From positions 3,663,086 through 3,727,085 of the forward strand of contig NW_006763132.1 in the NCBI RefSeq assembly GCF_000264905.1: DNA of 64,000 nucleotides, in the 5' to 3' direction. This document shows positions 1 to 13,277 of the stretch, one piece after another; the first letter of the stretch is position 1; every line of letters begins with the position of its first letter. A program made the translations under genes and the position numbers. The notes under the pieces were generated by a model. That model did no database searches. It was not told the origin of the DNA and saw only the letters and a program-made list of their open reading frames with translations. Origin of the DNA: Stereum hirsutum FP-91666 SS1 (Eukaryota > Basidiomycota > Agaricomycetes > Russulales > Stereaceae).

Positions 1-3000
1 GGATTCTGGCGTGAACCTATACCGTGAAAGGGAATTTAGTCTGAGCTGACACGGCACAATCATTAAAAAAAAGGCGGGTACGTACGAGCCCTGGCCCATC
101 CCAGCACTCCCATGTTGTGACGCCCTATCCTGTCCGCTCATCGGACTATCATGCTGCATGCCTTGCTGCAAGCCCGCCATGCCACCCATGTTCAACACCC
201 TTCCCCTGACGACATTCAGCAGGTCCGACACGATCTCTCTGCAACGTTTCGAGCCCCGCCAAATATCTTGCATATCCTCGAGGATATTCACGCACTTTTC
301 GGCATCGGCGATGAGGTTGGCGATGAGCTCAGGCTCGTTGATGTAGGAGACACAGCGGAGGAGTAAGACGCCGGATAGCTGTGGAAGAAGTAATTGATCA
401 GTACGAGACGGAGAGGAAGAAGGGGTAGAAGGGGAGTGTACTGTGATATGTTGCACGGCGAAAGCTAGATGGTGCGAGGTCGGGATCATCTCCTTGACGA
501 TCTCACCAATCCGAATACCTGGAGGTCGGGCGCCCTCGTTATTATCATAATATAAAACAAGAAAACTAGACGAAAACATACATGACTTCGCGGCAGTAAA
601 ACACATATTCAAATGGTGCATATCCGACGGCGTCGTCGGTGGATCAGCCATGAAAGGTCGATCTACGCCACCCAATCAGCCTCAGGTACTCCACCAGAGA
701 ACCTAGTTAAAATGCAGCTCACGAAGGTTGATGATTGCAGAATAATAAACAAAGAACGTGATCAGACAAAGCGCAAGCATATCCGGGTTCTTCGTCTCGT
801 TCGCCGCGAACCGGATACTGTGTGGCAACGTTTGGTGCCTGGGCCACAAACAATAGCTTCGTCAGTTTCACTGCATCGAAAGCAGGGTGAAAGCATGCTC
901 ACCAAACCTCGAGCTCATTCCCTAACACCTTGATCGTCTCCTCTGTGTCTTCCCGGTCTGGGTCCTTGAACCTGGGCGACTGTACAAAACGGACGACTTT
1001 GCCTGCGATGACGTAGATTCGCAGTAGTCTGGGCGAACAGAAGGACGTGTCAGCTTAAGGACCGAAACTGTGGAGGCAATGATAATATAGATGGAGAACT
1101 GGGGGTAGGACACTCACGCAACGAAACCAGTCATATAACTTGTCGTCCCCGCAGGTGAGACAGTGCTCCCTTCACATGTCGCTAGCAGTTGCGCATCGTC
1201 CAGCTCCGCCGCTACCAAATGAACGTATGCAAGGTCTGTCAGCAGTCTTTCTTTTCCAGTGGAAGTACGAGCGTAGGAGGGGGACTGAAACTGAACTTAC
1301 GCATCTCAACATCACAGTCGTCGTCATGCGCTCCACAAGGTCTTCCAAGCGCGATGGAAAGTACGCGATCGAGACCATAGACGCACCACCATACCCTTCT
1401 CCGCATCTCTTTTTCGAATGCGTTGACGGGCGTTCGTCGTGGCGTACGCTACAACAAACGGATGTGATTCAAGATCAGGTGCATTTAAAAGGCGGGGGGT
1501 GATGAGAGACGTACGTGAAGACCGAGATCCTGAGCTCGTCGGATCGCTTGACCGGCGTTAATCCACGACTGGGCAAGTGCTGGAAATAAAATGAGTACGG
1601 TCAGATCAAGGGTGGCTAGAATGAGGAAAGAGCTCTATTTACTGTTCCATCCAGCGTTGCAAATTGCCAATAACGAAAGGCACTGTACACTGGGCAGAAT
1701 ATTAGTTTCGCGGGAGCAAGTAAGCAAAGGAGAACAGCTTACTGCTCAATCGAAGATCCACCGGAACCCATCCAGAACAACAACTGTGCTCTCTCATAAA
1801 AGCTACACCACAACCCACACGTCAGCCACCCCATCCAACCATCCCATTCCATGGGACTTGACGAGAAAAAAAGGACTCACTCCATCCCACTAAAATTCGC
1901 CGCCGTACTCGCCGCCGCCTGTTTTTCCTTCTCCTTCTCTTTGCCATTCCCCGCCGCAGCCCCACCGGGCGAATTCGGATGCGAACTCCCCTTCTGCCTT
2001 GCCGTCAACGTCGCCCCACACGCAAACACCGCAAAAAGACAACACAAAAACGCAGAATCCTTCGACGGCTTCCCCGCATGCCGCATCTCCATCGCCTCCA
2101 CGTATCTCCGCAAGAAGATCTGCTGTTGGAGGATGGGGAAGGTGTGGTGGATGTGCGTGAAGTAGCACGTGACGAGCTCGTCGGCGACGGTGCTGGAGGG
2201 ATATTTGATGTGTTCGGCGCGGGGGAGCGCGTCCTGTTGGCGGAAATGTTTGTTGGGGGTGAAGAAGGGAAATTCCATGTCGACGGCTTGTTTGCTGGAG
2301 GAACCGTTGGAGGCAGGAGAGGCCTCGACGGCCTGGGAGTCTTGCAGCGAGTTCAGGGCGTCGACGAGCATGTATGAGGATGCACCTCCGATGTATCTGG
2401 GTGAGACGTGAGATGTAAGAGACCTGCCAAGTGCAGAAGTTGGTCGTACGACCGCTCACCGTAGCGAGCCGTATGAATCCTTCGTCAGGTGCGAGAATCG
2501 GTCCGACCATCGACCTTCTCCACCGTCGTCTTCAGGTTCGAGGACGTGTGAGCTGGGGGCTGGGCTGAGCGTCGATGACGGTTGGGTTTGGTCTGATCCT
2601 GCATGGCGGGCGAGTTTCTGGATGGCCGCGGAGGGGTGATAGGGCGGTAAGGTGTCTTGGACCGTGGAGTGGTGGGATGAAGTGGTGGGGTGATTCCCGC
2701 TCGTCGTGGAGGACTCTCGTAGTCCCCGGAATCTACACAAGTACCAACTTGTCAGTGACTGTGAAGAACGAGAATGCGAATCTCGTTATGCCTGGGCATG
2801 AATCATTGCAACCTGGATACCGCCCGACAACGGCTCGGGCACCTATACAACATCATGCAAGTTTCGGTCGCTATAAAGAAGTACGCGGTGATGGGTGCAC
2901 CGACGGATACGACGCGGATTCACAGGCACAGACGCGAAACATGCATGCTCTCGGGCGCCACTTACGCCAACCCATGGAGAACAGCATTCCGGCCATCACC

Positions 3001-3728
3001 CCCACAGCACTGGCAAATGCACACGCTCATGATCCACGAAGCGACGATCCTTATTTGGAACGAAAAAAGTTGGGGGGACTTACGGCAACGCTCTATCGTC
3101 TGTATCGAGCCAGGTCTCAAAGGCGCGCGCCATGGGGATCATCTTCTGTACCGTATCCTCGAGCTTCGCAAGCCGGTTATCGACGTTGGTGGCATATCTG
3201 AACTTTCAAATGAGAAACACGGGAAGATTGTGGAAATTGGAATGAATTTGGCTGCTTACTGCCTTGCACCGGCGGCATTGTCGTGAATCTCGCGGACTAG
3301 AGAGAAAGAGAGACGAGTCAAGATTAGAGAATATGAAAGTAATGAAAGGAAGGACGCACAGGAGCATGTCTTTCCTGAGGACAAACAGTACGCGCATGGA
3401 TCCTAGGGACGGCCGGGCGATCAGACAAACGGAAAGACGGCAGGAGTAAGGCGGAGGAGATACCTGTCCGTCACATTTAATCTGAAGAAGGATGAGAGCC
3501 GATTCTAGCTGGATAGGATAGGCCGCATACACACCTTGCGTTTCCTGCAGGTCTCGCAGGCGCGCCAGACCCGCGCCCGCATCTTGACGGTGCTGGTTGG
3601 ACGGTGCCCATAACAGTCAGTCCCTTACGTTGACTCGCGAGCAGAGCACAAGACGAATCGAATTTCAACACTCACCTCTCTTCGGACGGGGCCACGTCGG
3701 ACGGACCTGGTTTACCCGAGCTCTGCAT
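1..3728 (-). CDS. Zn(II)2Cys6 fungal transcription factor (partial, C-terminus beyond window)
   Basis: Nuclear DNA-binding regulator of the Gal4-type family. Read on the minus strand, the start is taken as the ATG at 3728 (MQSSGKPG). Three short exons between about 3590 and 3290 join to give a perfect binuclear zinc cluster, C-X2-C-X6-C-X5-C-X2-C-X6-C (ACETCRKRKIKCDGQ, then DPCAYCLSSGKTC), followed by a linker and coiled-coil (NVDNRLAKLEDTVQKM). The middle region has the SLRYIGGASS motif (about 2380-2480). The fungal-specific transcription factor domain (PF04082 type) follows: ADELVTCYFTHIHHTFPIL near 2180, QSWINAGQAIRRAQDLGLH near 1540 and EMRRRVWWCVYGLDRVLS near 1390. At least eight introns are needed. 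The last exon, with a donor near 90 and a new exon at about 16, runs off the left edge, so the C-terminus is missing. The target genes cannot be inferred. The family call is very secure; exact exon edges and the start are less so. Confidence 0.93.
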
Positions 3729-5913
3729 CGTCGTGGGCGTGGGCGTCGTCGAGAAGGCGTCGTGCTCGTCGTTGGAGGCAGTGAGGGGAATCCTAACACT
3801 TTCGCACGAGAAACAGGGCCCCTGTGCGCTTACTCCGTGCCCAATATCTCTTCTTTCTCCACGTGACCTGCTTACAGACGTCTCACGCGAGAGGCCGCCA
3901 CCCCGCGCCGATCGCCACAGAGAATGATAATGAACGGCTCATTCGACCCCCATTTTTTCCGTCCGACTTCCAATCATCGTCGTCGAAAACATTCGAACCG
4001 TGCAGGAAAGTCCGGACGCGGAGGCTATCGACAGAGTCGTCCAGGCACTCCTCTTCCCACCGTCGGTCTTGCGCTCGGAGTGTCGGCGTAATCGGGGTTG
4101 GTCGTATCTTCCTCTCGATCGGCGTCCAAGACGTCCTCGACACAAATCAAATCCTCCAATCATGCCGACGGTACAGATACGGTGACTAAAAATGACAAAG
4201 GGCTCCGTGCCTAGAAGAGAAAGTCTAACCTAAATGCGGACTTCTATTGTCCCCCAAACACGCAGGAGGCACTTTGCTTCGGGCACAACGATCCTCCACA
4301 AACCACTATTGCTGACTTACGGCCAAGAGAGCTCTGTGAACGAATGGTTGTTGGCAGTGATTCAACTGAAATAAACCGACAATTCGTCGGATGACAGCCA
4401 CTGTGATCAACCTCAATATCTTTATCGTGCCTCTCGAACTGAGACCGGCTATCCAACCACAAGCCTAAACATTTATAGTCAAACGTCGTATTAGCGGCAA
4501 AGAGAGAATCCACTAAACTTGCATCACTAGGAGCAAGCGATGACAACAGAAGCGCAGAAAGAAGAAGCAGAAGACGACAGGTCGACGCATCCAGTTAGAA
4601 ACACAGCGAGACCTCCTCATTGTTCCTGAATGTTTAATCCTCCCAGACGAAGGCACAGGCGACATCGATGAAGATGTCGACATGATATGATGGTGCAACC
4701 AAGAGTCCGCCGGTCCTGGAAGATACAGGTCGGTGCAAGTAATGTCAGGATCTACACAGTCCCTATCAGCGCCGATTAGACCAGACTCGATCTCACCGGC
4801 GGCCCTATATATGTCAACATCAATGGCGTGCGCTGTGAAGTCCGTCGCGATCGGGGACGATGCGACAGGGTATTTTCTTGACCAGTGGATGTACGGTACG
4901 GACTTTGAGAAGACAGGAGTACTGCTGTTTCAAGCTCAGAATGGGATATGCATCGTTGGACGGAAGTAATTATGGCGGGATGAAGGAGTACCTGCAGCCG
5001 TCGGAGATAAGTACTTTCAATATCGGGCATCCGACCAGGGTGGAGGGTGTATCGGCCCATCGGTGGACAAACAGGAAAGAGAAAACACAAGTATATGGCC
5101 CGCAGAGCAGACCAGAGTGGTGCAGCGGTACTTAGACTACAGTGTCCTCTGAAGGCTTTTCACCCGAGTCAAGTCAGCTCCAGATTCCGAACTCGCTTCC
5201 TCCCACCGAGATGTTAAGAACTCAAATTCAACTGCACCAGACAGAAAGAAAACCAACCCAACCAAAGAAACACCCGACATTCCGTGTCGGAATCCAAGTC
5301 CAACTCCGACTGAGGACTGCGTCTTTTGGAAGCTCTGAGCCGAACGTTGGCACACGACGAACACTAGCGCACAAGCACACGATCCACGACGTTCACTAGA
5401 CCCGGCGGACTATTAGAGGGGGAGAAAGAGCGACGAGGAGTCCACGGGGCAAAAACATAGGAGAGGACAAGTTGGGGGAGACGCGACAGCGGCGTAACGG
5501 CCCGCCTTGGGCCCGCCGTTGCCCGGCGGGATGTTTTCTTTTTCCTGCCATTCTTTTAGCCCGCCGGATAGGCTCAGGCCCAATATCCTTGGGTGTCAGT
5601 CCCGAATTCAACGCTCGTATGCACACAGCCAGTCCTTCTTTCCTTTCGGGCGGCGCCCCACTCAAACGTCGCTCGAGCACAGACAGAAAACCATATCATA
5701 TTTTGGACCTCGTTCACTGGCAAAGTCTATTTTACACGTACAGTAAGAACCACGAAACTTGTACACTTGGTTGCATGTCCAGCATGCAACCAACTGGCAA
5801 CGATACAAATACAAAATCTCAAGAAATACAGACAAAAATACAGATCGGCCATAACTCCAACGCACGAACACTCAACACTCACGGAAAAGAAACACACTGA
5901 ACGTCAAGGCCCG
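3729..5913. other. Gene-poor stretch, possible decayed coding fragments
   Basis: No complete gene could be built. Between about 4240 and 5130 there are short open stretches on both strands that look better than random. On the minus strand at 4244-4546 a segment begins DSLFAANTTFDYKCLGLW and follows a pyrimidine-rich, acceptor-like tract. On the plus strand at 4733-4969 there is an open frame containing YFLDQWMYGTDFEKTG. Neither has a recognised domain, a clear start and consistent splice phases together. 5150-5913 shows nothing convincing; it probably contains the 3' flank of the 7TM gene. Confidence 0.4.
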
Positions 5914-7609
5914 TTATCCAAACGCAGCACCGGTTACGTCCTTGCTCTCACGTCCTCCTTCTAAATCACACGTATAAGTCGACATCGAGCCCCTCGCACC
6001 CTCCCCATCCCCATCCCTGTCCATTTCTGCAGTCAATCTCTCCATGCGATACGACGTCCCCATTCCTCTCCTGCTCCCCGTTCCTCTCCGTAGCTCAGCG
6101 GTCTCAATCATCGGATTTGAGTCAGGATGGTACCCGTATGCGTATGGTGGTAAATTCAAAGTCGGTAACGTTGTAGATGCGGATGTACTGGCGATGGTGA
6201 TAGCGGGGATTTTATTGTCGGAGAGGGTGGACTGGAGAGATGCAAGGAGGAGAATCGTGGTGGGGTACATGCCCTGTAATTAGTCGAATCGTCAGCACAG
6301 CAATGCTCAACCCCCACAAAGATAAAAGAAAGGACAGACCGCTAGACAGACCCAGACCGATGCGAAAGCGGAGTATGCAATGATAAAGGGGAGATCGACT
6401 TGGTTGCTTCGGGTGCTAACGTAGACGCAGGACATCGCGAGATAAACGATCTGGGGGCATCGCAGTCAGTATCGTCAGCTTGACCCGAAGGCACGAATGT
6501 AAACACTGGAAACTGACCAGTAAGAAACAATACACGACCCCCGACTCGATGAGCAGCGCGAGCATCCTAGAAACGGCTGTAGACCTCCCAAGACCGGGAC
6601 CGGACCCGGAACTAGTGCCTGAGCCCCGAGTAGACGCGTTTTTGAGGACTCTGCGATGAATCCTTGTGGTTCGTCGTGAGCATGAACGACATAGACGATG
6701 GTGGTAAACAGTAAAGGCTCACCACGTCTCATACCCAATCACACCCGTCGTCCATAGATTTGTGAACAGTGTCAAACTATACGCTGCCAACAGAGCCTGC
6801 CACCCGTCCCCTTCGAGAATGGAAAGGCCTGTCGGCCCATCGAGAGCGTACACCAGAATTAAGATCATGAGTCCGACTAGGGTGGCTAGACTTCGAGTCA
6901 GGTCCACGTTACAGAAGGAAGAGGTGATAATTCGGGCTCCTACCGAGCGTGAGAAGGCCACATATCATGATCCAGCGTCGAGCTCTCCGTCTAGATAGTA
7001 GCCGAGCACGCCACATAACCACCGCATCGTTCAACATGAACTATACCCCAACAAAATCGAAGCCATGACCATAGGTAACGGCGCACAGGACATGTAAAAA
7101 TATGACGGAAACGAACCCTCTACTCACATTGACGCAAGGTAAACAATCCGTCCACGCCACCACAATCCCTCGAAACGAATCCGGCGGCACCTCTCCCAGG
7201 ATCGACAATCGCATGTTCGTCCATACCATCCATAGCGAGAACGCAGCATGACAGCTCGCGACGGCGAACATGAGGATCGTCACGGTCAGCATGATAGTCT
7301 TGCATCGTGTGAGATCGCCTCTTCGGCTGTGTGCATGGTATGGGGATTCGGAACGATTAGTGAGTATACATACATGAAGACAGCGATGGTGCTTACGCTA
7401 TGATTGTTGTAGAGAATAAGACCATGCTGGCGTAGAACCCTGAGGAAGAAACAAGTTCAAATGAGCATTTCGTATCGCCCATTGGCCTGGAAAAAAAACG
7501 AACCGTAAACGACCATCTCGACCACCAGAGCTAAACCGTCTGCAACGACACCGTCGTAAATGCCCTGCAACTCAACACCTACACCAGCACCAGCAGGGTC
7601 CGTAGTCAT
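5914..7609 (-). CDS. Seven-transmembrane protein of an Agaricomycete-specific family (copy A)
   Basis: Polytopic membrane protein of unknown function, of a kind expanded in mushroom-forming fungi. It starts at the ATG at 7609 (MTTDPAGAGVGV). Minus-strand exons join in frame to give successive hydrophobic segments: GFYASMVLFSTTIIA; RCKTIMLTVTILMFAVASCH with the extracellular-type stretch ending AWTDCLPCVN; FMLNDAVVMWRARLL; a long hydrophobic exon at about 6720-6880 ending LFTNLWTTGVIGYETW; RMLALLIESGVVYCFLL; IVYLAMSCVYVSTR with LPFIIAYSAFASVWVCLA; and a final GMYPTTILLLASLQSTLSD followed by a polar cytoplasmic tail. The motifs VVMWRAR, LLIESGVVYC and GMYPT are the hallmarks of the family, as known from general familiarity with it. 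About seven introns. It shares exon order and motifs with the gene at 11776-13277, so the two are paralogues. Ligand and role are unknown. Confidence 0.82.
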
Positions 7610-8304
7610 ATCGGAGCCTTCACGTCGAGGAGCGGAAACGACGAAAAAAGGGAAGCTCTCAAATTCGAAGCCTTCTCGCCCGCAAGCCAGAAGCTTTATA
7701 TATACACATTTCTTCGTCCGAAAACAGAAGACAGTCTGCCGTCCATGACGGAATAGAGAAAGTTTAAGGATAGGCTTACGGTGCCGCGATCGGTCTCCGT
7801 GAAGCGACTCAAAGTCCTGATTAGGCTGACGATCCTCGGTGCGCCCGCGTTCAGTTCAATGCGACTCTGAAGTATCTCGGAATGGACAAAGTGTATCCAT
7901 AACGGTCCAATTCTAGACATTCCATTCATACCCTCACCCGTCGCTATGACGCTTTTTGTACGATCGCAGACCGAATACCCAGATTCATGCCGCGTGTCTG
8001 TGAACGAGGACGATCTGCAACAACGTTCTAGCCATAGCTAGGTGCCATGAGCTAAAGCACTGCTCAAAGTCTTCAGCATGTGCACAAACGAAGATAATGG
8101 TATACCGTATCATAAAGAATATCGTTACAACGTGGACAAACCCAGATAAAACAATCGTCATGGCCTTCGATGCTCGACTACCACGCTACAAAAACAGTTC
8201 AAGAGAGTTCAAGTTAGCGAGGGCGGCAGGCGCGTAATGAAGAAGAGGACGAACTGACTGGGTATCGGATGGTAAGATAGTAAGTATGTTCAAGCTGCCA
8301 CGAT
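7610..8304. other. Intergenic, no gene seen
   Basis: Upstream of 7TM copy A and downstream of the LRR gene. Only short frames without domain features. It probably holds the 5' flank of the former and the 3' flank of the latter. Confidence 0.5.
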
Positions 8305-11300
8305 TCACTGCGCAATACTACTCCTCAACCACGCTAAGAGCCCTTTACTGCCTTCTCTCTCCCAGACTCTCCTGTTTGGTACGCGGAACCTAAAACACAG
8401 GACACGATCCAATATCAATATCAACACGACTTCATGCAAAAATGAAAAGCAAAAGATACGATGGATTTGGACTCACACATTACCCTCTACCAAGAATGCG
8501 TCCAACGGCATCAACCCCAACTCGCCCGGTAGCTTCCCAATCGAATTATCGCGCACATCCAACTCCTCCAGCTTCCACCTCTCCCTCTCCGTCGCAGCAC
8601 CATCCCCAAGGACGTCCTTCACAAGCTCGACGAACCCATCCAACGCCTCTATCCTGTTCAATCTCAACCTGAGACAACGTAGTCCCGCTCTCCCAACGTC
8701 CTCAGAACCAGAATCCGAACTTGAAGTGGAGAGCAGAATGCCGGAGAGGAGGGCTTTGGAAAGTGCGCCGGCTGTGAGGTTATTATTCGATAGATCGAGA
8801 GTCCTTAGGTTCGGAAATATCTTCGCAATGATCTCCAGAACAGGCGTCTTCGTCCTCTTCTCTTCTGCCCCCTCGTCCGTCCCGTCTCGATGAACCCCGA
8901 CATTCACCTCATCACTCAACCCACACCCATCCAAAACCAACTCCTCCACCCTCCGAAACACGACACTCCCCGTCTCTCCCAGGTCAGGCAAGACAAAACA
9001 CGGATCCGCCCTCCGCCCCTTCAACTCCAACACCCTCAACGCCTCCCACCAACCCTGCTTCACGATCAAATACAACGGCGCCAAAGCCACCGGCACGCCC
9101 AGATCCTCCCCGCTCCCCTGCCTCTTATTATTGAAAGGAGCGGCTAGCGAGAATCCACGGCCGTGTGCCCGAGAGGGCGGTGAGACGGGAGGAAGTGTGA
9201 GCGTCTTGAGTCGATCGTCGTAATACTTCGCCAGTGCGTTCTTAGCGCTCGCGTGGCTGAGCGCTATTCGTTGCCCTTCATCGTGTTCGTGCTCTTCTAT
9301 AGTCGCAGCCGCGAGGGCCCTAGCCCTCCTCTTCCCTCCCTCCGTCAACAATCCCATCTCCGCCTCTATCTCCCACTGCTCCTTCACCGGCGCAACCTTC
9401 GCCACTGGTGGCGGAACCCTTCCTCCTTTCGCACTGGCTTGAAGAGGCAGCGGTGGCACGTCCGCGTCCTGTTCCGCCGCACTGGCCCTCAAATTCCCCG
9501 CGCTCCTCTGACTCCTCATCCTCGCCCTCCTATCCGCCTCGATCTCCCACGCTTCCCTAATCACCCTCTTCCCCACCATCACCTTGATCACGCCTTCGTC
9601 CTGGGCAGGAGGCGCACCCGCTATAGACGCAAGCTCGAAATCGAGCGTCTTGGCCGGATTGGATTTGGCGAAGGCTTCGAGGAGGACGTCGCGGTTCACG
9701 CGCGTCTCTTCGAGGTCTAGGTCTTTCAGTTTCGGGAAGAATGGTGCTGTTGTTGGATCTGGGGACGAAGGGGAAGAGGAACCGACGTCGAGCTGCTCGA
9801 AGCCGCGGTCGTCGATGTCAGATTTCTTCATGAGCAGTTTCTCCAGTCTCTTCAGTCCGCCTAAGGATCTGATCAGACTACGGATGAAATCGACGCCGGA
9901 GTAGGATAGCGGGTTCTCGGAGAGGTCGAAGGTGACGATGTTGCGTGGGATAGAATCTACGTCGATGCCGCTCGCTACGAATCTGTTGGATGAGGCTATG
10001 AGGGAGGTTAGGCATGGGAGAGGTTCGTCGGCACGACGGATTTCCGGAGCGCCGAAGAGGTTTCCGGATGGAGCTCGTTTGTGGGTCGGCGAGGTGGTAG
10101 AGAAGGATGAGAAGGGGAGGGCGGTGAGTTGATTGTGTGAGATGTTGAGGGTTATGAGGGAGGGGAGAGCGAAGAGGGAGGCTGGAAGGGAAGATAGAGA
10201 GTTTCGGGAGAGGTCGAGATTAATGAGGGAGGGGAGGTCACCGAAAGTTGTTGGGAGGGAGGTTAATTTGTTGTCGTGCAGCTAGGATAGATCCATACGG
10301 TTATGAGTCCGCATGAACACGGTATACAAGTAGATAAACTCACGTCAACGACCTTCAATGAACCAAACAAGGATATCTCGCTCTGGATCTCCACGATCTC
10401 GTTGTTCCACGCCTTCAGTACGCTTAGATCCTGCTGCTCGAACCACGTGGCGGATTCGTTGCCAGATTTCTTGCGTGGGGACTCGGGGAGTGGAAGTTCG
10501 TTGGGAAGGAGAGCCAGGGGCTCGGGTATGACGCCGAGATGGACTTCGAAGAGTGCAGACGGAATGCATGCGAGGGAGCGAGAGGAGATGTTAAGGTTGC
10601 CTAGAATGAAATAGAAGCAGGAAATCAACGGTCAGCGACTGCGTTCGTGAACTACGAGGTTGAATTGGGATCGAAGGTGTAGAAAAAAACACGTATATAA
10701 CAATCACCCCTTTCACAATAAGCTCCAGGGCGATTCAATGGTGGCAAGCCGAGTGATTCGGTGTAAGTCGAAAGGACGCCACCGCCACAAAACTCGTTCC
10801 TGACCGTACACATGTGAGAACGAACTGACCTGTACTCCTCGCCCGTTCAATCGTCTCGCGCACAGACCACCTCCCCATGAAATCCGTCTCCTCCACCTCT
10901 GTCTTCCCAAACGTATCCGGAGCCGCGTCCTCCAGATTACCCCAACTCTCCGTAGCCGCCATTCCCGCCGATGCCTTGCTCGCCTTTTCCTGCGCCTTCT
11001 TCGCCTCTGCCCGTTTCAGCGCGATAGCCTCCTTGATGCTCAGTGCAGATGCCGCAGATTGGGACTTGGCTTGCTCATCTTCGACTTTGAGTGAAGGAAC
11101 TGGAGGTCTGCGGGTAGAAGAGGCAGTCGAGGGCGAGGGCTTGTTCGGGGTCGACTTTGTTCGCAGGCGAGGCGACGGACTGGGTGCGGTAGGTGACAGA
11201 CGAGCATTAGCACCAAATCTGGGCGTCGGAGGAGTCAACGGTGTTCGTGGTGATGTCGTTCTGACAGATGAAGTCGTTCGCAGACGAGACTGTCCAGAAG

Positions 11301-11472
11301 GCGAAGTGGGTGAAAGTGGCGCATTCGCTGGCGGAGAACGCGGTGTGTTGGGGGAGGGAGAGCGCCATCGGGACGAAGGGGGGACTAGACGCGAGCTGGA
11401 CGGTATGGATGTTGTTGATGTTGTCGTTGATTGAGGACGCGAACGTGAGGTCGGTTGAGGTAGACGCGACAT
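8305..11472 (-). CDS. Leucine-rich-repeat protein, LRRC40-like
   Basis: Intracellular LRR scaffold, probably an adaptor; no enzymatic domain seen. The first ATG in the long N-terminal frame is at 11472 (MSRLPQPTSRS). The N-terminal ~200 residues are Ser/Pro/Thr-rich and probably disordered, ending in a basic/acidic segment (ALSIKEAIALKRAEAKK). LRRs follow: LNISSRSLACIPSALFEVHL, LHDNKLTSLPTTFGDLPSL, NLDLSRNSLSSLPASLFALP, TLNISHNQLTALPF, TFDLSENPLSY, then after a charged insertion TLDLSNNNLTAGAL and LEELDVRDNSIGKLPGELGL. A last small exon after an intron at about 8395-8480 ends with VFRVPNRRVWEREG and LLAWLRSSIAQ, stop at 8305. This FR-P-R-W-E-G-LL-WLR ending is characteristic of the LRRC40/Lrp family, which sets the 3' end with confidence. 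The 1.3-kb exon at 8473-9831 carries most of the unusual insertion, including two REAWEIEADRRARMR-like repeats (EAWEIEA, EQWEIEA). Confidence 0.88.
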
Positions 11473-11775
11473 CTTTGTGCTATCAAAGAAAGAGGCGATC
11501 ACAGAAATTCAACGGAGTCAACGTGGGGGTGGCGAGCAGCCATATTCGGCGAAGGCCGTGCCTGCAGCTGGTGGCACCGTGTGTGGCCCAGATCAGTCAC
11601 TGACTCGTAGAAGAGTCCGTCCATCCTTTGGAGTTTGATAAATATCATTAATGTAGTTGATGGCTTCACAGATAAATACACATCATTCACCCAACAAAAC
11701 TATCGGTGGGCCAACAATATACTCCCTTGTGCAAGTTTCCACCGAACCGAAATCAAACTCCTTCCTCCGAGTCGA

Positions 11776-13277
11776 CTACTCCTCATTTGACTTTGACGAC
11801 TGTATATCACTGAAACTTGAGCTACGCTCGATCTCAATAATGACGGACGCTCGATGATAGTCTCTCCTTTCCGGGATAGGCGCTGCGGGCACTGAATCCG
11901 TCACGTCGGATCGTGCAGCAAAGACGGGTATGGTCGTCTCGTTGTTCATCGTCATGTCACTCAAAGTCCACTGTAGCTTCGCGAGCAAAATGATCATGGT
12001 AGGAAAAATGCCCTATGTCCGCCAGATATTTAAATGACGACGCATACCACTGCTATAGGTACTGTACTCACTTCGAAGTGAACAAGGAGGGAAATCATGA
12101 CCGAGCATAGCTGGGACAATGCATTCGAGGAAGTGTCCAACCGAGATCCCGTGGAGTCGACTACTACCAGCACGATGAGTATGAACATCTGACAGGTAAG
12201 GGTTAACACGTTTTCCTTGGAGCAATGGAGTCGTGAACTCACGAAGATGCCGCAGTATATCATTCCTGATTCGACGAGAAGAATCATAATCTTGGCCACA
12301 GCGGTAGGTCTCCGACAAATTTTCGGACATATTGACCTTCTTGATCAGTACACGATGTTTCCTTCAGGAACATGTATCAGAATCGTCCTTCAGCTCGCAA
12401 AATATTAGTAACATACCAAGCTTTGTATGCTATAAACCCCGTCGACCATACGTTTGTGATAAATGTCCCAGTGTAGATGATTGACCGGAGCTGCCAGCTG
12501 CCCTGGAACAGCGCATCCCACTCTATGGCACCTGATGATGCACGCACGATATAGTATAGGGTGACTGCTCCAGTCACTGTTAGTGGAACTGCAATGACAT
12601 TCACATCAATATGGTGTATTGATTCAGAGATGCGAAGGGAGGAAACGGGAGGTGACAAACTCGTTGAGATAGCACATAAAATAGCAATTCGCCGTCTAGC
12701 CTCTCTCCCCGCTACTAGCCAGGCTCTCCACATCACTACTCCGTCATTCAGTACCATCTATACACAAGGAAAGCATTAAGATGTTCGACAGAAAATACGG
12801 AGCCCTCACAGCAAACTCACGTTCACACCGGGCAAAAAGTTCGTCCATGCGATTTCGATCAGATGAAGAGAGGGGGGTACAGCGCGGCCTTCCGCTGCTA
12901 CTTGCATTTTGACAAGCAGGATCTTTATCGACAGACCCCAATGGCAGCTAGCTGCGAAGAACATTATGGCCGTTATTGCCATCATCATGATGCTGTTCCT
13001 CGAGGATAATCCTCGTCGGCTGTACGAAATCCCTAAGTCGTTAGCACTCGTCGTCATTATAATATCGGACAAGAAATATAACATATGACCATGGTGGTGA
13101 GCGCCACTACGGCTATATAAAACCCTGTAGACCTGATTAAATATGATGTGAATCTTACGCCTAGGAGCAGAACTTACCATAAGCGACACTCTCGCAAACG
13201 AAGGGAAGACCCTCGACTAGGACGGTATCATATACGGCGTTAAAATCTTCAGTTATACCGGTGATATTGGTGGCCAT
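11776..13277 (-). CDS. Seven-transmembrane protein of an Agaricomycete-specific family (copy B)
   Basis: Paralogue of the gene at 5914-7609, same strand and exon order. It starts at the ATG at 13277 (MATNITGITEDF). Joined exons give YGFYIAVVALTTMVIC, then RNSIMMMAITAIMFFAASCHW ending AWTNFLPGVN, VVLNDGVVMWRAWLVAGRE, a hydrophobic exon ending ITNVWSTGFIAYKAW, IMILLVESGMIYCGIF, MFILIVLVVVDSTGS with a further hydrophobic stretch, and FPTMIILLAKLQWTLSD before a polar tail and stop at 11776. Aligned to copy A, the landmarks SCH, AW(T)(D/N)-LP-VN, LND-VVMWRA, L-ESG--YC and -PT-I-LLA-LQ-TLSD are shared while most other residues differ, so the duplication is old. Function unknown; likely plasma or internal membrane by analogy with the topology only. 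Confidence 0.82.
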
